In this document: piece by piece, positions 22,601 to 33,256 of the stretch | How the letters are laid out: every line of letters starts with the position of its first letter | Numbering within the stretch: the first letter of the stretch is position 1 | From: Bimuria novae-zelandiae CBS 107.79 | Lineage: Eukaryota; Ascomycota; Dothideomycetes; Pleosporales; Didymosphaeriaceae | Length of the DNA: 63,277 bases | Assembly (NCBI GenBank): GCA_010015655.1 | Contig: ML976697.1 | Coordinates: 448,505-511,781 of the forward strand | Reading direction: 5' to 3' | Program-made: the position numbers and the translations under genes | Notes under the pieces: generated by a model | Told to the model about the DNA's origin: nothing | The model's input: the letters and a program-made list of their open reading frames with translations, nothing else | Databases searched by the model: none

Positions 22601-23489
22601 CCTCTACATATTAGTCTAATGCGGTTTTGGTTGCGGGTCTTCGGAGTGGCGGCAGAGCTTCTTTCAGTGTTTTGGTGTATGCTTCTCCGTCCAGTTTCTT
22701 CCAATTCCTCCTGGGTGCTGTATTTGCATTCGGTGCCGTTATGTCTAGGATCGTGGTTATCGGTAGGTGGTCTGAGTCGTGGTCGAGTTCTTTGTCTACC
22801 TCGCTCTTTATAACTCGCTCAACAAGCCCCGCTGTTACAAGACATAGGTTAATAGAGCTTTGTAGGTGCCTCTCTCTATAGGTTATCGTGCCAGGGGCTA
22901 GTGTTGCGTACAGGGCAAACTCCTCTATAATCGTGATCAGATCCTCTGCTTCTGGTTCTACAGTCTGCAGGCCTGGGCCTCCCCAGAGTGGATGGTGTAG
23001 GTTGAAGTCGCCCAATAAGATGAGCTCGTCACCGTCGTGTTTGTCCAGTGATTCGCGAACGTGTGGTAGGACGCTCTGCTGAGATGTGTACCTCGGGGGA
23101 TTGTACGCGTTGTAAATGTTGAGTTGCTTTTCTCCTTCTAGCTTTACCGTTACGGAGCACAAATCTCGTGTATGTTCCTTAAACTGGACTCTGCTGACGT
23201 CTATCCGCCTGTTTACGAAGAAGCACACTCTGGTCGGTCCATCCTCGGTTCCTCCTGGGCAGTATAGGTCGAACACGCCCTTGGCCGGATGGTGTGTCGT
23301 TGCCATGAATGGGTTCCTCCACGGTTCCTGTATGGCAATGATGTCGTATTCGTGGGTTTTTGGGTCGCGCAGCAGCGATGCCATTACCATGTCTTTCGAT
23401 TTGCGGACGTTGTACTGTAGTATACTTATCGTGGCTCTGTGATTCATGATTCGTTGTTTTCGTCGACGTCTATCTGTTGATCGTGCCAT
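19683..23489 (-). pseudogene. LINE 2 ORF2: endonuclease, reverse transcriptase, RNase H
   Basis: Translation from 23489 gives MARSTDRRRRKQRIMNHRAT, then the endonuclease ILQYNVRKSKDMVMASLL, AIQEPWRNP, LLGDFNLHHPLWGG and a final DHDSDHLPI. RT blocks: GPRPDGITNKAL, KAYRPIALLNTMGKIMDAI, LLDVSGAFDNVSHARLL, a GFTSSQ segment, QGIPQGSPLSPILYLFYNANL, and GYIDDIAILA. RNase H: SIYTDGSGIDDRIGAAAV, AELYGISLAL and IYTDNQAAI, then WVLAHEGILGNEAVD. A C-terminal Cys/His cluster follows (CDCGAIRQTVAHVLLYC). Only scattered stops and shifts break it, so it is one of the better-preserved elements here. Confidence 0.88.
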
Positions 23490-23679
23490 TGTATCGCTCG
23501 CGTGTTGCTTTCGATAGCTTCTAGTGCCCTCCTCGAGGGGACGATTGTCCTCTGAGGTCTATGGCTATTCTCATCTCCTATCTGTTAATTCTCTCCGTCT
23601 CTTGAGTTGACTGCGTTTCCCGTATTCGTTCGCTTTTGTCCTCTCCGTGACAGAGAGCGGGTCCTGCCACTCTAGTTAT

Positions 23680-25117
23680 CTTGGCTTGCTGTGGCTCCGT
23701 TCGTCCTAGTCCTTTGGCGGGCTTCCGGCATGCCTCCTCCTTGCGCGATTCCTCCGGTTGGTTCTGGTACCAGGTGATAACGGGGTCGAGTGTCGTAGGC
23801 GATCTTCATCTTGGCGGTTTCAGCCTTTCTTGCCGGGCACTGGCGGTTCCATGCTTCGTGTCCTCCTCGGCAGAGCGCGCATTTCTTCGTTGTATCCTGT
23901 CCGGATTTCGAAAGGCACTCCCTGGTGTCGTGCTCCTGCGCACAATAGCCACATGCTGTTGCTGCCTTGCACTGGGTTCCTATGTGGCCGTATCTTTGGC
24001 ACTTGTAGCACTGCTTCAGTCGGCACTGTCTCTCGTATCGTTCGCACTGGAAGACCTCGCCCTGCCAGACTAAGCCCTCGTCTATGATCTTGTTGGCGTC
24101 TTCGGCCTTAGTGAACTTGATGGTGATAGACGATGCTGCTTTAGTGGGCGCGTCCCTAGTTAGCCATCTAATGTGTTTAATCTCGGCCCGCGGGATAAAT
24201 GGTTTATTGTCTTGTAGGATCTAGGTTCTGTTTTCTTCAAGCTTATCCATGTCGAGCGTGCTGGTGCGAATTCCGTGTACGATTACGCTGTACGTTGGGA
24301 TCCGTACCATTGCCTGTGCGCCGATGCGGTGGACCTAGTTATCTGCGAATTGCTGCAGTGCTTCTACTTTTGTGCTGTTGGCTGTCTTTATACTGAGGTC
24401 TCCGCTCTTCAGCTGGTTGGATGATATGATCTTGATACGTACAATGTTTTCGTTTCCGCTTTGTTCGATGGCTCGCTCTACATGGGCTTTCAGATTGCGG
24501 GGGTTCATAGCCCGCAGGCTCTGTACAGTAAATGAGTCTCTGATATTCACGATGACCTCACGTTGTGCTTGTGCGGACGGGCCCTTGGGGCTCTGTGTAT
24601 TATATGTGCCTGCTAGTGTCTGGCCTCTGGCTGCCATCGCAGCATAGGTCATCGGTCCATTTGCCTGATTCTGCATCCCCTTGGTCTTGATCTCCCTTGT
24701 TATTTCTAGGACTGCCTTGCTAGTCTTTAATGCTTCCTTCGCGGCTGCCCTCGCTTCCTCCCCTATATTAGTGTTCTGTTACATAGCTGTAGTGGACTGT
24801 CGGACGGCTTCGGTACTGCTCTTGAGTTTATTTTTAATGTCGCTAAGTGTCTGTGCGTTTTGGTTTGCCGTAGCTTTTGCTTCCGTCTAGAGGATTCTTA
24901 GGGCATCGCTTACCGCGCTGAGATTAGGGGTGTGCTGCACTTTCAGGATAAATGTCACTGTTCTATGGATAATGGTCTTCACAAGGTCAGCGGGTACAGG
25001 CTGGCTGTTGGTGCGTTCGATGCAGGACAGTGAATCCTGAAGGTAGGTGCTGAGGTGTGTAGCGTGCTCGTTTATTGGGGACGGCCACGTTGCCTGTTGA
25101 GGCTATTGCGTCGCCAT
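23680..25117 (-). pseudogene. LINE 2 ORF1: Gag-like protein with three zinc knuckles
   Basis: The start at 25117 reads MATQ and then a stop at a Gln position. The middle (24676-24335) reads AQREVIVNIRDSFTVQSLRAMNP. The C-terminus has three knuckles in order: CYKCQRYGHIGTQC, CGYCAQEHDTREC and CALCRGGHEAWNRQC (about 24020-23820). This is the classic ORF1 layout of fungal Tad1/I-type LINEs. TAG/TAA stops inactivate it. Confidence 0.8.
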
Positions 25118-25247
25118 GGCGCCTTAGTCGCAGTGGGCTCCTGCGTCTGGGTGCTGGCTATTCAATTAGCGATCAGGGCAGGTGTTTGCAGCTAGATTTT
25201 CGCGTTAATTCCAGGAATTGAGATTCTCGCTGTTGTGGTGTTTTTCT

Positions 25248-25262
25248 CGACGAACGTGAGGT
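25248..25262. repeat. 15-bp target duplication, right copy, of the LINE pair
   Basis: An exact repeat of 13762-13776 at the 5' end of LINE 2. It marks the insertion point of the older LINE. Confidence 0.85.
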
Positions 25263-26690
25263 GTGGAAGCTTGAAGACGAAGGAGGAAGCTAAAGGAGGA
25301 AGCTAACGGGGCTCCGTAGTGGAATCTCGCCGTTGCCAAGTCGCTAGAATGTATCCGAGGAAGGTTCAGCCGAATACCTCTTTTCCTGCATCATGCCTTC
25401 CACCATCGACAATCAATGCTATAGCCATCTTTGAAACATTCGCTCGGTCCGATCTCAGCTGAAGAGTTGCATCTATCTGGAGAGCGGTGCCATGCTTACC
25501 GTTGCTATGATGGCCGAACTGTGGTGCACAAACTCCAAGACATGAGGCGCAAACGGCATCAGTCAATCGAAGCACAGTACCCCTCTGTCGTATACGTCAA
25601 ATTTTCCTCGTACATCTTAGAGATTCCTGTTCTGCCTCCAATGGCTCTGAACACCTCATGTACTTATTGCGCAGCTCCTCCTTGTTTGGCGACCACAGCT
25701 TACGAACCTGACAGGCAAAGCTCAATTTACCTGCTTCAAGTTGTAACCACCACCTGTGGAAACAGAAGAAACTATCACGACATCGAACGTTAGATGTTCC
25801 ATACGGGCTATGTTTTCAGTTTCACGACTGTGCCCAAGAAAATTCCATTACAGAGTACTGTGCCATCATCAAGCATCGCAGTGTGGAACAATAAGCTTCC
25901 CTCGGGCTTCACTGAACGAGCAATAAGCTTCGCCGCATGGAAATCTTGAATGTCCGAAATAGCTTCATCGCCCCGTCAGCTGTCGATACAAATCGTGGCT
26001 CAGCCTCGGTTGTGATTGCTCGCTTCGTTCAGCACCCATCACATTTGCGGCGCATTCTTGGTTGCAATACGTCTTCATGTGGCGGTGCAGATACCAAGGT
26101 ATACATTATATGAGTTTTCGAAGGCCAGCGTTTGAGGCGCTGTCAGAATACGTGGACACCAGGAGGCTAACCAAAACAGCTACCCGATCGTGGAGTGGGG
26201 CGGATCGACGCTGATTGGTCGCCCCTGTCGGTGATAACAGCAGCACCCGGACGGGGTTCGTCTGCGTAATGCGAAAACATTTGCGTCGTGGGAGTGCACG
26301 ACGTTGCAGTTCCCCAATCTTCCTTCATTTTGGAGTGTGGCACATATCAATTTCAAGCCCATCCTTCTACGGATTACTGCCCTGGCAAATGGATTAAAAT
26401 GCGACAGCAGACATTCAAAATGCGTGTGACAGGAGATCGCACTCTTAGATCCAGCAAGCATGCGACCGTTTGGAAAGTCCGATCAGCAGGGGATAGCTAC
26501 TGCACCTCGTGGATTATACAGCGAATGAAGATCATCGAACACGGTAGGACCATTGCCTAATTCATCGTTGCGACGCTGCTCCGCCTCAATCCTGCTGACC
26601 GCCATCCGGCCAAAGCTCACGACTGCAACAAGAGGGGCGGCGTTTGAGGCATAGCACTGAAACCTAGGATTACCACGCGAGCGGTGCATT
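25263..26690. other. Intergenic DNA, no recognisable gene
   Basis: This 1.4-kb stretch is unique-looking and not AT-rich. A short GGAGGAAGCTAA repeat occurs at about 25280-25308. Frames of 60-120 codons exist on both strands (for example 25431-25793), but none shows a domain, a signal peptide or clear splice junctions. It may hold decayed host sequence. Confidence 0.45.
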
Positions 26691-26780
26691 TTGTGCAATG
26701 CGCAGGTTTAAGTAAATAGGTACTCCGCTGCTAGGTTGTGCAATGCGCAGGTTTAAGTAAATAGGTACTCCGCTGCTAGG
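26691..26780 (+). repeat. Perfect 45-bp tandem duplication in a promoter
   Basis: Units 26691-26735 and 26736-26780 are identical. Each starts TTGTGCAATGCGCAGG and ends CCGCTGCTAGG, and contains the palindrome TGCGCA. The pair ends 131 bp before the ATG of the GPI-anchored protein gene. Zero divergence implies a recent event. Confidence 0.95.
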
Positions 26781-26911
26781 TTTCCCTCATTCTTGGTAGT
26801 CATTCCGCTCATTCCACCATTCCACATTACTTCGTGCCTTCAATCACTCGCTACAACGTTCACTTCGAATACGTTTCTCAATTCTACTTCACGATCAATC
26901 GACTCTTCAAG

Positions 26912-27547
26912 ATGCGCTCTACCACCTTCTTCCTACCGCTGGCCTTCGCGTTCGCTACGAATGCGATCAACATCTCGCTCGGTCCTGACACCGTCTGTGG
27001 CGACAACTCAGTCGACTGCGGCAACGGCTTCTGCTGCTCCTCCGGTTCAACCTGCGATACCTCGGGCGCTGTCACCAAATGCGGAAGCGACGGCACGCTC
27101 GCCAAACCCTTCAATGCCGGAAGCATCGCGTCGGCGTTCCAAAGCAAGGTCAGCTCTCTTGAGAACCTCCCCGCCTCACTTGTCGGGCAGTTTTCCTCAA
27201 TCGTCCACGCCATCCCGACCGACATCGCCAGCTCAGCTCAAGGTTTCCTGTCCTCAGTCATTGCGAACCACGACATCCCTACTGGGACCGAACTGTCCCA
27301 GTTTATCGACTCTCTCCCCACGTCGGCGCAGGGCGCGGTGAACAGCGCGCTCAACTCCCTGGAGGCTGAGGTCAATAGTGCACTGGGCAATGGACCGTCT
27401 TCGGCATCAGGCAATGGGCAGCCGAAGAACACTCAGGGTGGCAGCGGTGCTGCGCCGGCTGGATCGGCGACTTTCGGCAACACAGCAGCGTTGGTGGTGG
27501 GCATCTGGGGTGCTGCTGCGGTAGGGGGCGTGATGCTGGTATTGTAA
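26912..27547 (+). CDS. GPI-anchored cysteine-rich secreted protein
   Basis: An intronless 211-aa protein. Residues 1-~19 (MRSTTFFLPLAFAFATNAI) form a signal peptide. A short Cys-rich module follows at residues ~30-63: CGDNSVDCGNGFCCSSG, then CDTSG and a final C. The middle is a Ser/Ala-rich, probably glycosylated stalk. The last ~20 residues (AALVVGIWGAAAVGGVMLVL) are a hydrophobic tail ending at the stop, as expected for GPI attachment after a small-residue omega site. It should sit in the plasma membrane or cell wall. The ATG at 26912 is chosen because the longer frame upstream would bury the signal peptide. No pathway is implied by the neighbours. Confidence 0.82.
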   Translation: MRSTTFFLPLAFAFATNAINISLGPDTVCGDNSVDCGNGFCCSSGSTCDTSGAVTKCGSDGTLAKPFNAGSIASAFQSKVSSLENLPASLVGQFSSIVHAIPTDIASSAQGFLSSVIANHDIPTGTELSQFIDSLPTSAQGAVNSALNSLEAEVNSALGNGPSSASGNGQPKNTQGGSGAAPAGSATFGNTAALVVGIWGAAAVGGVMLVL

Positions 27548-28146
27548 GAGAAGCGACATGTTTCAAGGGAGTTTGTTTTCATTGGGCTCGACACTAGCAG
27601 GTTCGAGTTATTTGGGAGGCTTGTACGGGGTTATATTACATCACTGAGCACAGCGTTAAATCTTTTTCAAGAGCGGATTGAGAAAATACTCCACTACCCT
27701 AGGACAGGTAAAATAAGAGTCGACTGTCCTGCAATCGTACTCCTGGGACTCGAGCTGAAGTAAGAGAGGACGGCAGGTCAGGCAGTAGCTCGATCGAAAA
27801 GCGTTCTCGACATATTAGATCTCTTCTAGTTTGCATCTTCATGCGTTACCTTCTCCTCAAACCCTCTTTCCTCTCACCACCCCCTTCTGCTTACTATTTT
27901 GACCTCGCTTTGAGTCGATCGCCAGCATGTGCCTTTCTATCTCTGGGGTTCCTGTTGTTTCGAACGATGGGTGTCGCGGTGACCTGCCCAAAAGCGCGAT
28001 TGCTACTGCTTTCACCTGGAGTCGACCCAAACAAAACAAACACGCCACCTTTTATCTTCTCATCGTCACGACTTGCTCTTCTTCCTCCAATCCAACATCT
28101 TAAAAATCACGCACAGCTTCGCCCGCACCCGCACTGCAGCTTCAGC
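27548..28146. other. Intergenic region and pyrimidine-rich 5' leader
   Basis: The interval is between two plus-strand genes. The part from 27840 to 28140 is rich in CT tracts (ctttcctctcaccacccc), as often found in fungal promoters and leaders just upstream of translation starts. The 115-codon frame across it is not convincing. Confidence 0.45.
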
Positions 28147-29814
28147 ATGATGGTCGGTCGATACAACAACAGTAAGTGTCACAATTGAATAGCTAGCTGC
28201 CTGCTTGCCGCCGTCGCTACCTACTTACAGGCAGACGGCCGGACAGGCTGCAGCCTACACAGCCTACGACCCTCCCTTGAGATCCTCTACAGTGGCTGAC
28301 ACAACGTAGAGCACGACCCGCTGGGTCTCAACGCGGGCTTCGCTAACCCCGATCCCAAGTATGAGAACTGGCAGCCTGCCGAGGACTACGTGCCCAAGGC
28401 GGGCAACAAGAAAGATTCCCGGTTTGTCCCGGACAACATGTGGGCTACCGCCACAAAGCGACCTGGTCGTCCGCACATGAGCGCCTACATGAGCGGTAGC
28501 GGCAGCGAGGCCGGCTCGTCTATCACTTCTCCAGGGAAGAAGGCGCCTGCCTCTAGGGTTCCGCCCAAGCTGGACGGCAGCGGCGATTGGAGAGCTTGGG
28601 GCGTCGATGCGTCTGGTGCGAGTCCCTACCTGCAGGAGCAGGAGAAGGAGAAGCGGAAGGAGAATGCTGCCCCTAAGCCCTCGACTGTCCCCCGCGACAT
28701 CGAAGGGATGAATAGGGTGCTAGCGGAGCGGGCGAAGGACTCCCACGCGAAGACAGCCGCGGCATATGCTAACGGCACCGCTCCTCATGCCACCGAGGCA
28801 GTTCCTGCTGCTGCTCCTGTAAAACTCGCCGCTTACATCCCTCCACATGAGAGGAAGAAGATGGGAACGCAGACCAACTCAGCGTCGGCGCTTCTGGCGA
28901 CAACGGCGTCCCTGGCTGCGACCACCACAACAGAGGCCCCCGCTATCGCTCACCAAGAGCCACTAATTGACCTCGAACAAGAGCTCGGTGTACGTGATTC
29001 TGGTGACCGTCCCCAACACTATAGCCTCCGTCCGGAGCCTGTCTACGCGCGTCCTGCACCGGGAACGCACTTCAAGGTTTCGGAGCATCGTCGCCCGTCG
29101 AGCATCACCCTGGTGAACGGCGCCGATGAAGATGATGAAGCACTGGCCAGGAGGCTTCAAGCGCAAGAGTTCAATGTCGACGACCTTGCTGAGGTATATG
29201 TTTGTTCATCGTAGAGATGGCCAGCATACTAACAGTAATAGGCGCGCCATGCCATCAACGAGGGCTACGCGCACTACAAGGCCAAGGTCCCTTCCATTGT
29301 CCAGGTATCAGACTTGTACCATCGGCTGCACAAGGTTCAAGAGCTGCTATGGAAGCAAGAGGTTCTCAATCTCCCTGCACTGAACAAGACCAAGGACGAG
29401 CTTCTGGCCATGAGGAAGGAGGTGCTTGAGGTTCATTTTGCAGAAGTCGAGTCTGAGTATCTCCATCAGTGGAACCTTCGAGCTGCGCACATCCAGGAAA
29501 TGCTCCACATGGAGCAGGCGATGAGAGTGGCACAGCGCCGCAACCCCGACGACTATATGAAGATGGGCGGCCCTGAGTTCGCCCAAATATTCGAGAAAGT
29601 CTCTGCTGCATTCAAGAGCCAAGGCTGTGCCGTGGATGCGAACCGCGACCAAGATTTCGAGGATGATCGTTCACGCCATGACTTCGATCTGGATGCTCTC
29701 TCGCAGCTCGAGTTTAATATAGAAGACCCATACGACTCCAGTGAGAAGTACGAGGAGGGCGACTCCGATTATGACGATGACGCCGACTTGATTATGTTCA
29801 GAGGTCGTCGTTGA
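28147..29814 (+). CDS. Conserved-type hypothetical protein, three exons
   Basis: Exons are 28147-28171, 28310-29193 and 29242-29814, giving 493 aa in frame. The introns have GTAAGT...GTAG and GTATAT...ATAG ends. The N-terminus is MMVGRYNNKHDPLGLNAG. Residues ~60-250 are low-complexity, rich in Pro, Ala and Lys, with LAAYIPPHERKK. The C-terminal ~190 residues are predicted helical (DLYHRLHKVQELLWKQEVLN, then EQAMRVAQRRNPDDYMKMGG). They end in a very acidic tail (EEGDSDYDDDADL). The tail and the helical block suggest a nuclear or scaffold protein, but I recognise no family. The first exon of 25 nt is supported by phase only, and a different start is possible. Confidence 0.72.
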
Positions 29815-30671
29815 GGGCATGTAAGTTACGCTCATTCTTTCTATGCACAAGCTGACACACGAACAGTCATTGCTCTCCACGGGCTCCATGAGCCATCTGG
29901 TTTCGGGAGGCTATTATATTCGATGGTGGTCAAGACGAGGCTGCATACTCCATGAAGTTGGTGTTTTGTTCATGTTCATTTCTGAAGTTTTGTTGGGTTT
30001 GGATCATGGAGCACAATTGGACGGAGCAATGCTTGTGGACTACAATGGAACTGATGGATTGTCTCTTGTTCTGAGCTGTCCAGATCCTCATGTTCTATCA
30101 AGGTCCCCCAAAACCGGCGACATTTCTTGCTGAACATCATGGAGCAACCCGTTTGGTCCTCGATGCGAGCTCGACATAATTCTCAGGTTGAACAGCATCT
30201 TTTGGGACTACATGAGACGGCGCTCAGGACTTTTCCTTCATTCGAGCTCATTTGGAGGTTGATATCAGCTTCAGAACCTTCGTAGCTAAGAGAACTTTTT
30301 CGTATCATTCAAAAGTGCTCGTATTACTCGGTGACCTGCTGTCGTGAGGTCGGCTTTAGATGGCGTGTGTGACCCCAGGCTCGACCGTGCCAAAGTAAAT
30401 CCGTCAAGCACCACAGCTGCCGCTGTCACCGCGGGTGTTCGGACATTACGCGCTCATCGCTATTACGGCTGGGAAAAGGAAGGTGTTGAGTCCACCCTGG
30501 CACCACTCACGTCTGCTAGATGCGTAAGCTGGCTCAACGAACATAACATGTCCGCGTCACCGAGTAGTGAATGCATGACGCCGCGAAAGTAGATGTAGAT
30601 TTGCGCCAGCCCGTCCCCTCGTCTATGCGATTCTACATTCTCTGTCTACCCTTGCATCGCGCGCACGCAGT
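29815..30671. other. Intergenic, nothing recognised
   Basis: An interval between two plus-strand genes, not AT-rich. Short frames only, with no domain, no long repeat and no RNA gene visible. Confidence 0.4.
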
Positions 30672-31574
30672 ATGCGCCCCGACTCTTCGACTGCGACCGC
30701 GATGCCTCCATCCACACCCATCCCAAAACAAGCCGCGCACTCTCCAGATACCCCACAACCAACGTCTACCCTGCTATCCCGCATCCGCAAAAAATGCAGC
30801 ACTCTTCTCGACATTTGCCTCTCACGAACCACATCTCCCGAGAAAGAAAACAGCGACGACGAGCACCCCCTCGCGCGCGCATTGAGGCAAGAGAAAGACT
30901 GGCAGGAGGGTTTGCTGGAAGTAGGCCGCGTCGTATACGGGCGGAAAGGTGTGGATGAGCAGGTTTGGCGCGCCTGGGCGGAACATACACACATACAGGA
31001 AGGAATATTGAGACAGAGAGAAAGGGAGAGGGAGGTTATGAGGCGGGGGACGAGAGCGGGGAGGGAGGAGGTGGGGGGGGGGGTTATTGAGGAGGAGAGG
31101 CGAGCTGCGGACGGAAGCGGAAGCGGAAGCGGAAGCGGAGGAGGAGGAGGAGGAGGAGGAGGAGGAGGTGGTGGTGGCGGCGGCGGTGGTGGTGGTGAAA
31201 GAAAAACAGGAGATTCAGTGCGTGTAAAAAACGGGGGGATTACGAAAACACCGAGTCCCGATGGTTTGCGCACGCATAAAGAGATTTATGGGGAGGTGGA
31301 TGTGCGGATGTATGATCAGTCTGCGTGGAGAGTCGCACCGCCCGCAGAGCAAGCCAACCTGTCAATTATGCCACGGAAGAGGCCCCCTCACACACGGCAT
31401 GCTGTGGACGAAGAGAACCCTGCCCAAGCTTTTCTAACACTACCTGCGGGACCAGCGCCGCGGCGTCCTGCGGTACGGGAGCGCCCGATGGCGAGGAGGG
31501 GACCGTTGAATCCGCGCGCAGCGGTGTTTGAGCCAGCGGGTGAGTTCTTCGGACCAGGCGCTGGGAGGGGCTAG
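30672..31574 (+). CDS. Hypothetical protein with a poly-glycine tract
   Basis: A single 300-aa frame starting MRPDSSTATAMPPSTPIPKQ. Residues ~35-115 look structured: LLSRIRKKCSTLLDICL, then an acidic EKENSDDEHPLARALRQEKD and EVGRVVYGRKGVDEQVWRAW. A (GS)n stretch then leads into a long Gly run, encoded by a GGA/GGT/GGC microsatellite (31110-31196). The C-terminus is basic and Pro/Arg-rich. No family is recognised. The Gly run probably varies in length between strains. The opposite strand also reads open as poly-Pro, but plus-strand coding is preferred for its less repetitive flanks. Confidence 0.5.
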   Translation: MRPDSSTATAMPPSTPIPKQAAHSPDTPQPTSTLLSRIRKKCSTLLDICLSRTTSPEKENSDDEHPLARALRQEKDWQEGLLEVGRVVYGRKGVDEQVWRAWAEHTHIQEGILRQREREREVMRRGTRAGREEVGGGVIEEERRAADGSGSGSGSGGGGGGGGGGGGGGGGGGGGERKTGDSVRVKNGGITKTPSPDGLRTHKEIYGEVDVRMYDQSAWRVAPPAEQANLSIMPRKRPPHTRHAVDEENPAQAFLTLPAGPAPRRPAVRERPMARRGPLNPRAAVFEPAGEFFGPGAGRG

Positions 31575-33256
31575 ACTAAACTGATTGAAGTAGTAAGATG
31601 TGCGGCTGCGTGGGAAGTTGAGAGGGTTCGGAGACGGGGTGGGTGAGATTTGAGGAGGCTTGGGAGGGCAATGCGAGAGGGAATGGAGGGCGGAGTGGTG
31701 AATAGGGGTGGAAGGATTGATGTAGCTTAGGTGTGCTGGGCAAGATGTTGGATTGTAAGGGGAGAGAGAATTGGCTGTATGAAATGATGAGGCGGGAAAA
31801 TTCGTTGGAGCTTGAGAATAGCGGGATAGTAGGGGTTAGCGAAGTATGGGCGATGCATTGTTGTAAAGAAAGTGTAGCAGACGATTTGGTTGAACGATAA
31901 CAAGCGGAGCGCTGGAGCTGGGAGCACACGCGTTGAGTGCTGTTTCGGTTAGCGTATGGGCTGTATGGTTGAAAGCGCGAACGCGTATCCTTAGGCACAT
32001 TGTGCTTTCATGCAAAGCTCTTTTACACATGGTAATTCTCGTGGTGGTCTTGCTGCCACGGTGAAATTGGCAACCCGGACTGCGTTCAATTATTGACCGT
32101 TGTCGATATCATGTGCCACTGCCCCAACCTGTTCACATGTGATTATAGCGGTTCCAAGGCTAGGGAACCACAGATCTATGTATCTTACCTTTCCATATGC
32201 ACTCGAATCCTCCAGGTGACGTGGGTCGGTCGAATCACCCAGCGTACGTTGCACAGCGTGTTTTTTCGGGTTCCCTAACCAGTGGGTACCCCACAGAATC
32301 CCAACAACTCCTCCTCCATGTGACCATTTACTGGAGTAAAGGTGGATCGTCCCACGGCCTTTGGACACGCCGGTGCTTCCAGGCTCGGGTTCGGGAAAAT
32401 ATTGAGAGCCGCAACAACAAAAGTTGCACGAGTATGAAATCGGTCATTGCCCTCTGGCTAGAGGTGTGTAAGCAAGCTATTTCCAATTCGACCGGCTTCA
32501 TGACTAGAGGTGGGGAAGTCCGTGGCTTGGAGAAGCTACAAATGACACCAAGATTCAGAGGCGGGGAAGTAACGGGCGATCCATGGTTACACGGTGGGTC
32601 GAGCGGCCTCCCATAGCTCCCGCACGTGAACGATGGATGAGCAGCGAGACATCCGGTAAATCAAGGTCGCTTCAGGGTATATGAGACAGTGAAATGGCCG
32701 TCGGCAGAGTGATAGTCGAATGGTCGTCCGTAGAGTAATTGTTGAGTGAACGCCCGCAGAGTAATATTCAATGGCCGTTCGTAGAGTAATGCATGAGCAT
32801 CCTATCACTATTACCAACGCCATTTAGGCCTCGTTTGGTTCGTTACAGGGCAACACACTAACCTCCTCTTGGCACCTGCTTCATAGACTGTTGCGCCTCC
32901 TTGATTAATTTCACTCTTGCCACTATTAATTGTTGACGATCAACAAAAGTGCGTCATTGAGAGGTTAGAGCCAGGCATTGCTAATGCGTGCGTTGTTAGA
33001 CTTCCACGCATCAACGCCAAATCGTAGCGTCATGGTCAAGCTCGCCATTCGAATCCGAACCGGGAACAGCGGCACCGATCGTGAAATCTGCCCTCGCCCA
33101 TACGCCCACTCAACAAGCGCGGCAGTTGCTCGTGAGGTTCAAATAGCGTCCTGGACCCCAGAGTCCCCGCTCCCCGCATATCCACCCTTATCACTGCTTG
33201 CGTATAGATAGCAAGCTGATAACGACACCCCCTACGAACAGCATCATAACAACACC
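31575..33256. other. Intergenic region with a degenerate minisatellite
   Basis: This 1.7-kb stretch precedes the MFS gene. It contains the four-unit repeat at 32693-32797 and a pair of GAGGNGGGGAAGT segments near 32509 and 32560. Many short frames exist, none with recognised content. The part from about 33140 would be the MFS promoter. Confidence 0.45.
32693..32797. repeat. Degenerate minisatellite, four units of ~23-28 bp
   Basis: Four consecutive units share the core NCCGNCNGNAGAGTNAT: 32693-32718, 32719-32746, 32747-32769 and 32770-32797. Units begin AATGGCCGT or similar and differ by substitutions and small length changes, so the array is old. Confidence 0.7.

Larger units (their letters stand above)
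19313..25247 (-). mobile_element. Tad1-type LINE 2, full length
   Basis: A minus-strand non-LTR retrotransposon of about 5.9 kb, with ORF1 at 25117-23680 and ORF2 at 23489-19683. Its 5' end directly adjoins the target duplication at 25248-25262. Its 3' tail leads to the partner duplication at 13762-13776 once LINE 1 is removed. Its family differs from LINE 1 (three knuckles rather than two; different RT sequence). RIP load is modest. Confidence 0.87.

Noticed and set aside
19831..24890. Several plus-strand frames of 70-250 codons
   Set aside because: They are antisense to the LINE 2 ORFs, whose minus-strand frames show RT, endonuclease, RNase H and knuckle motifs.
30623..31273. 216-codon minus-strand frame with a long poly-Pro run
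   Set aside because: It is the mirror of the GGN microsatellite in the plus-strand gene and has no other support.
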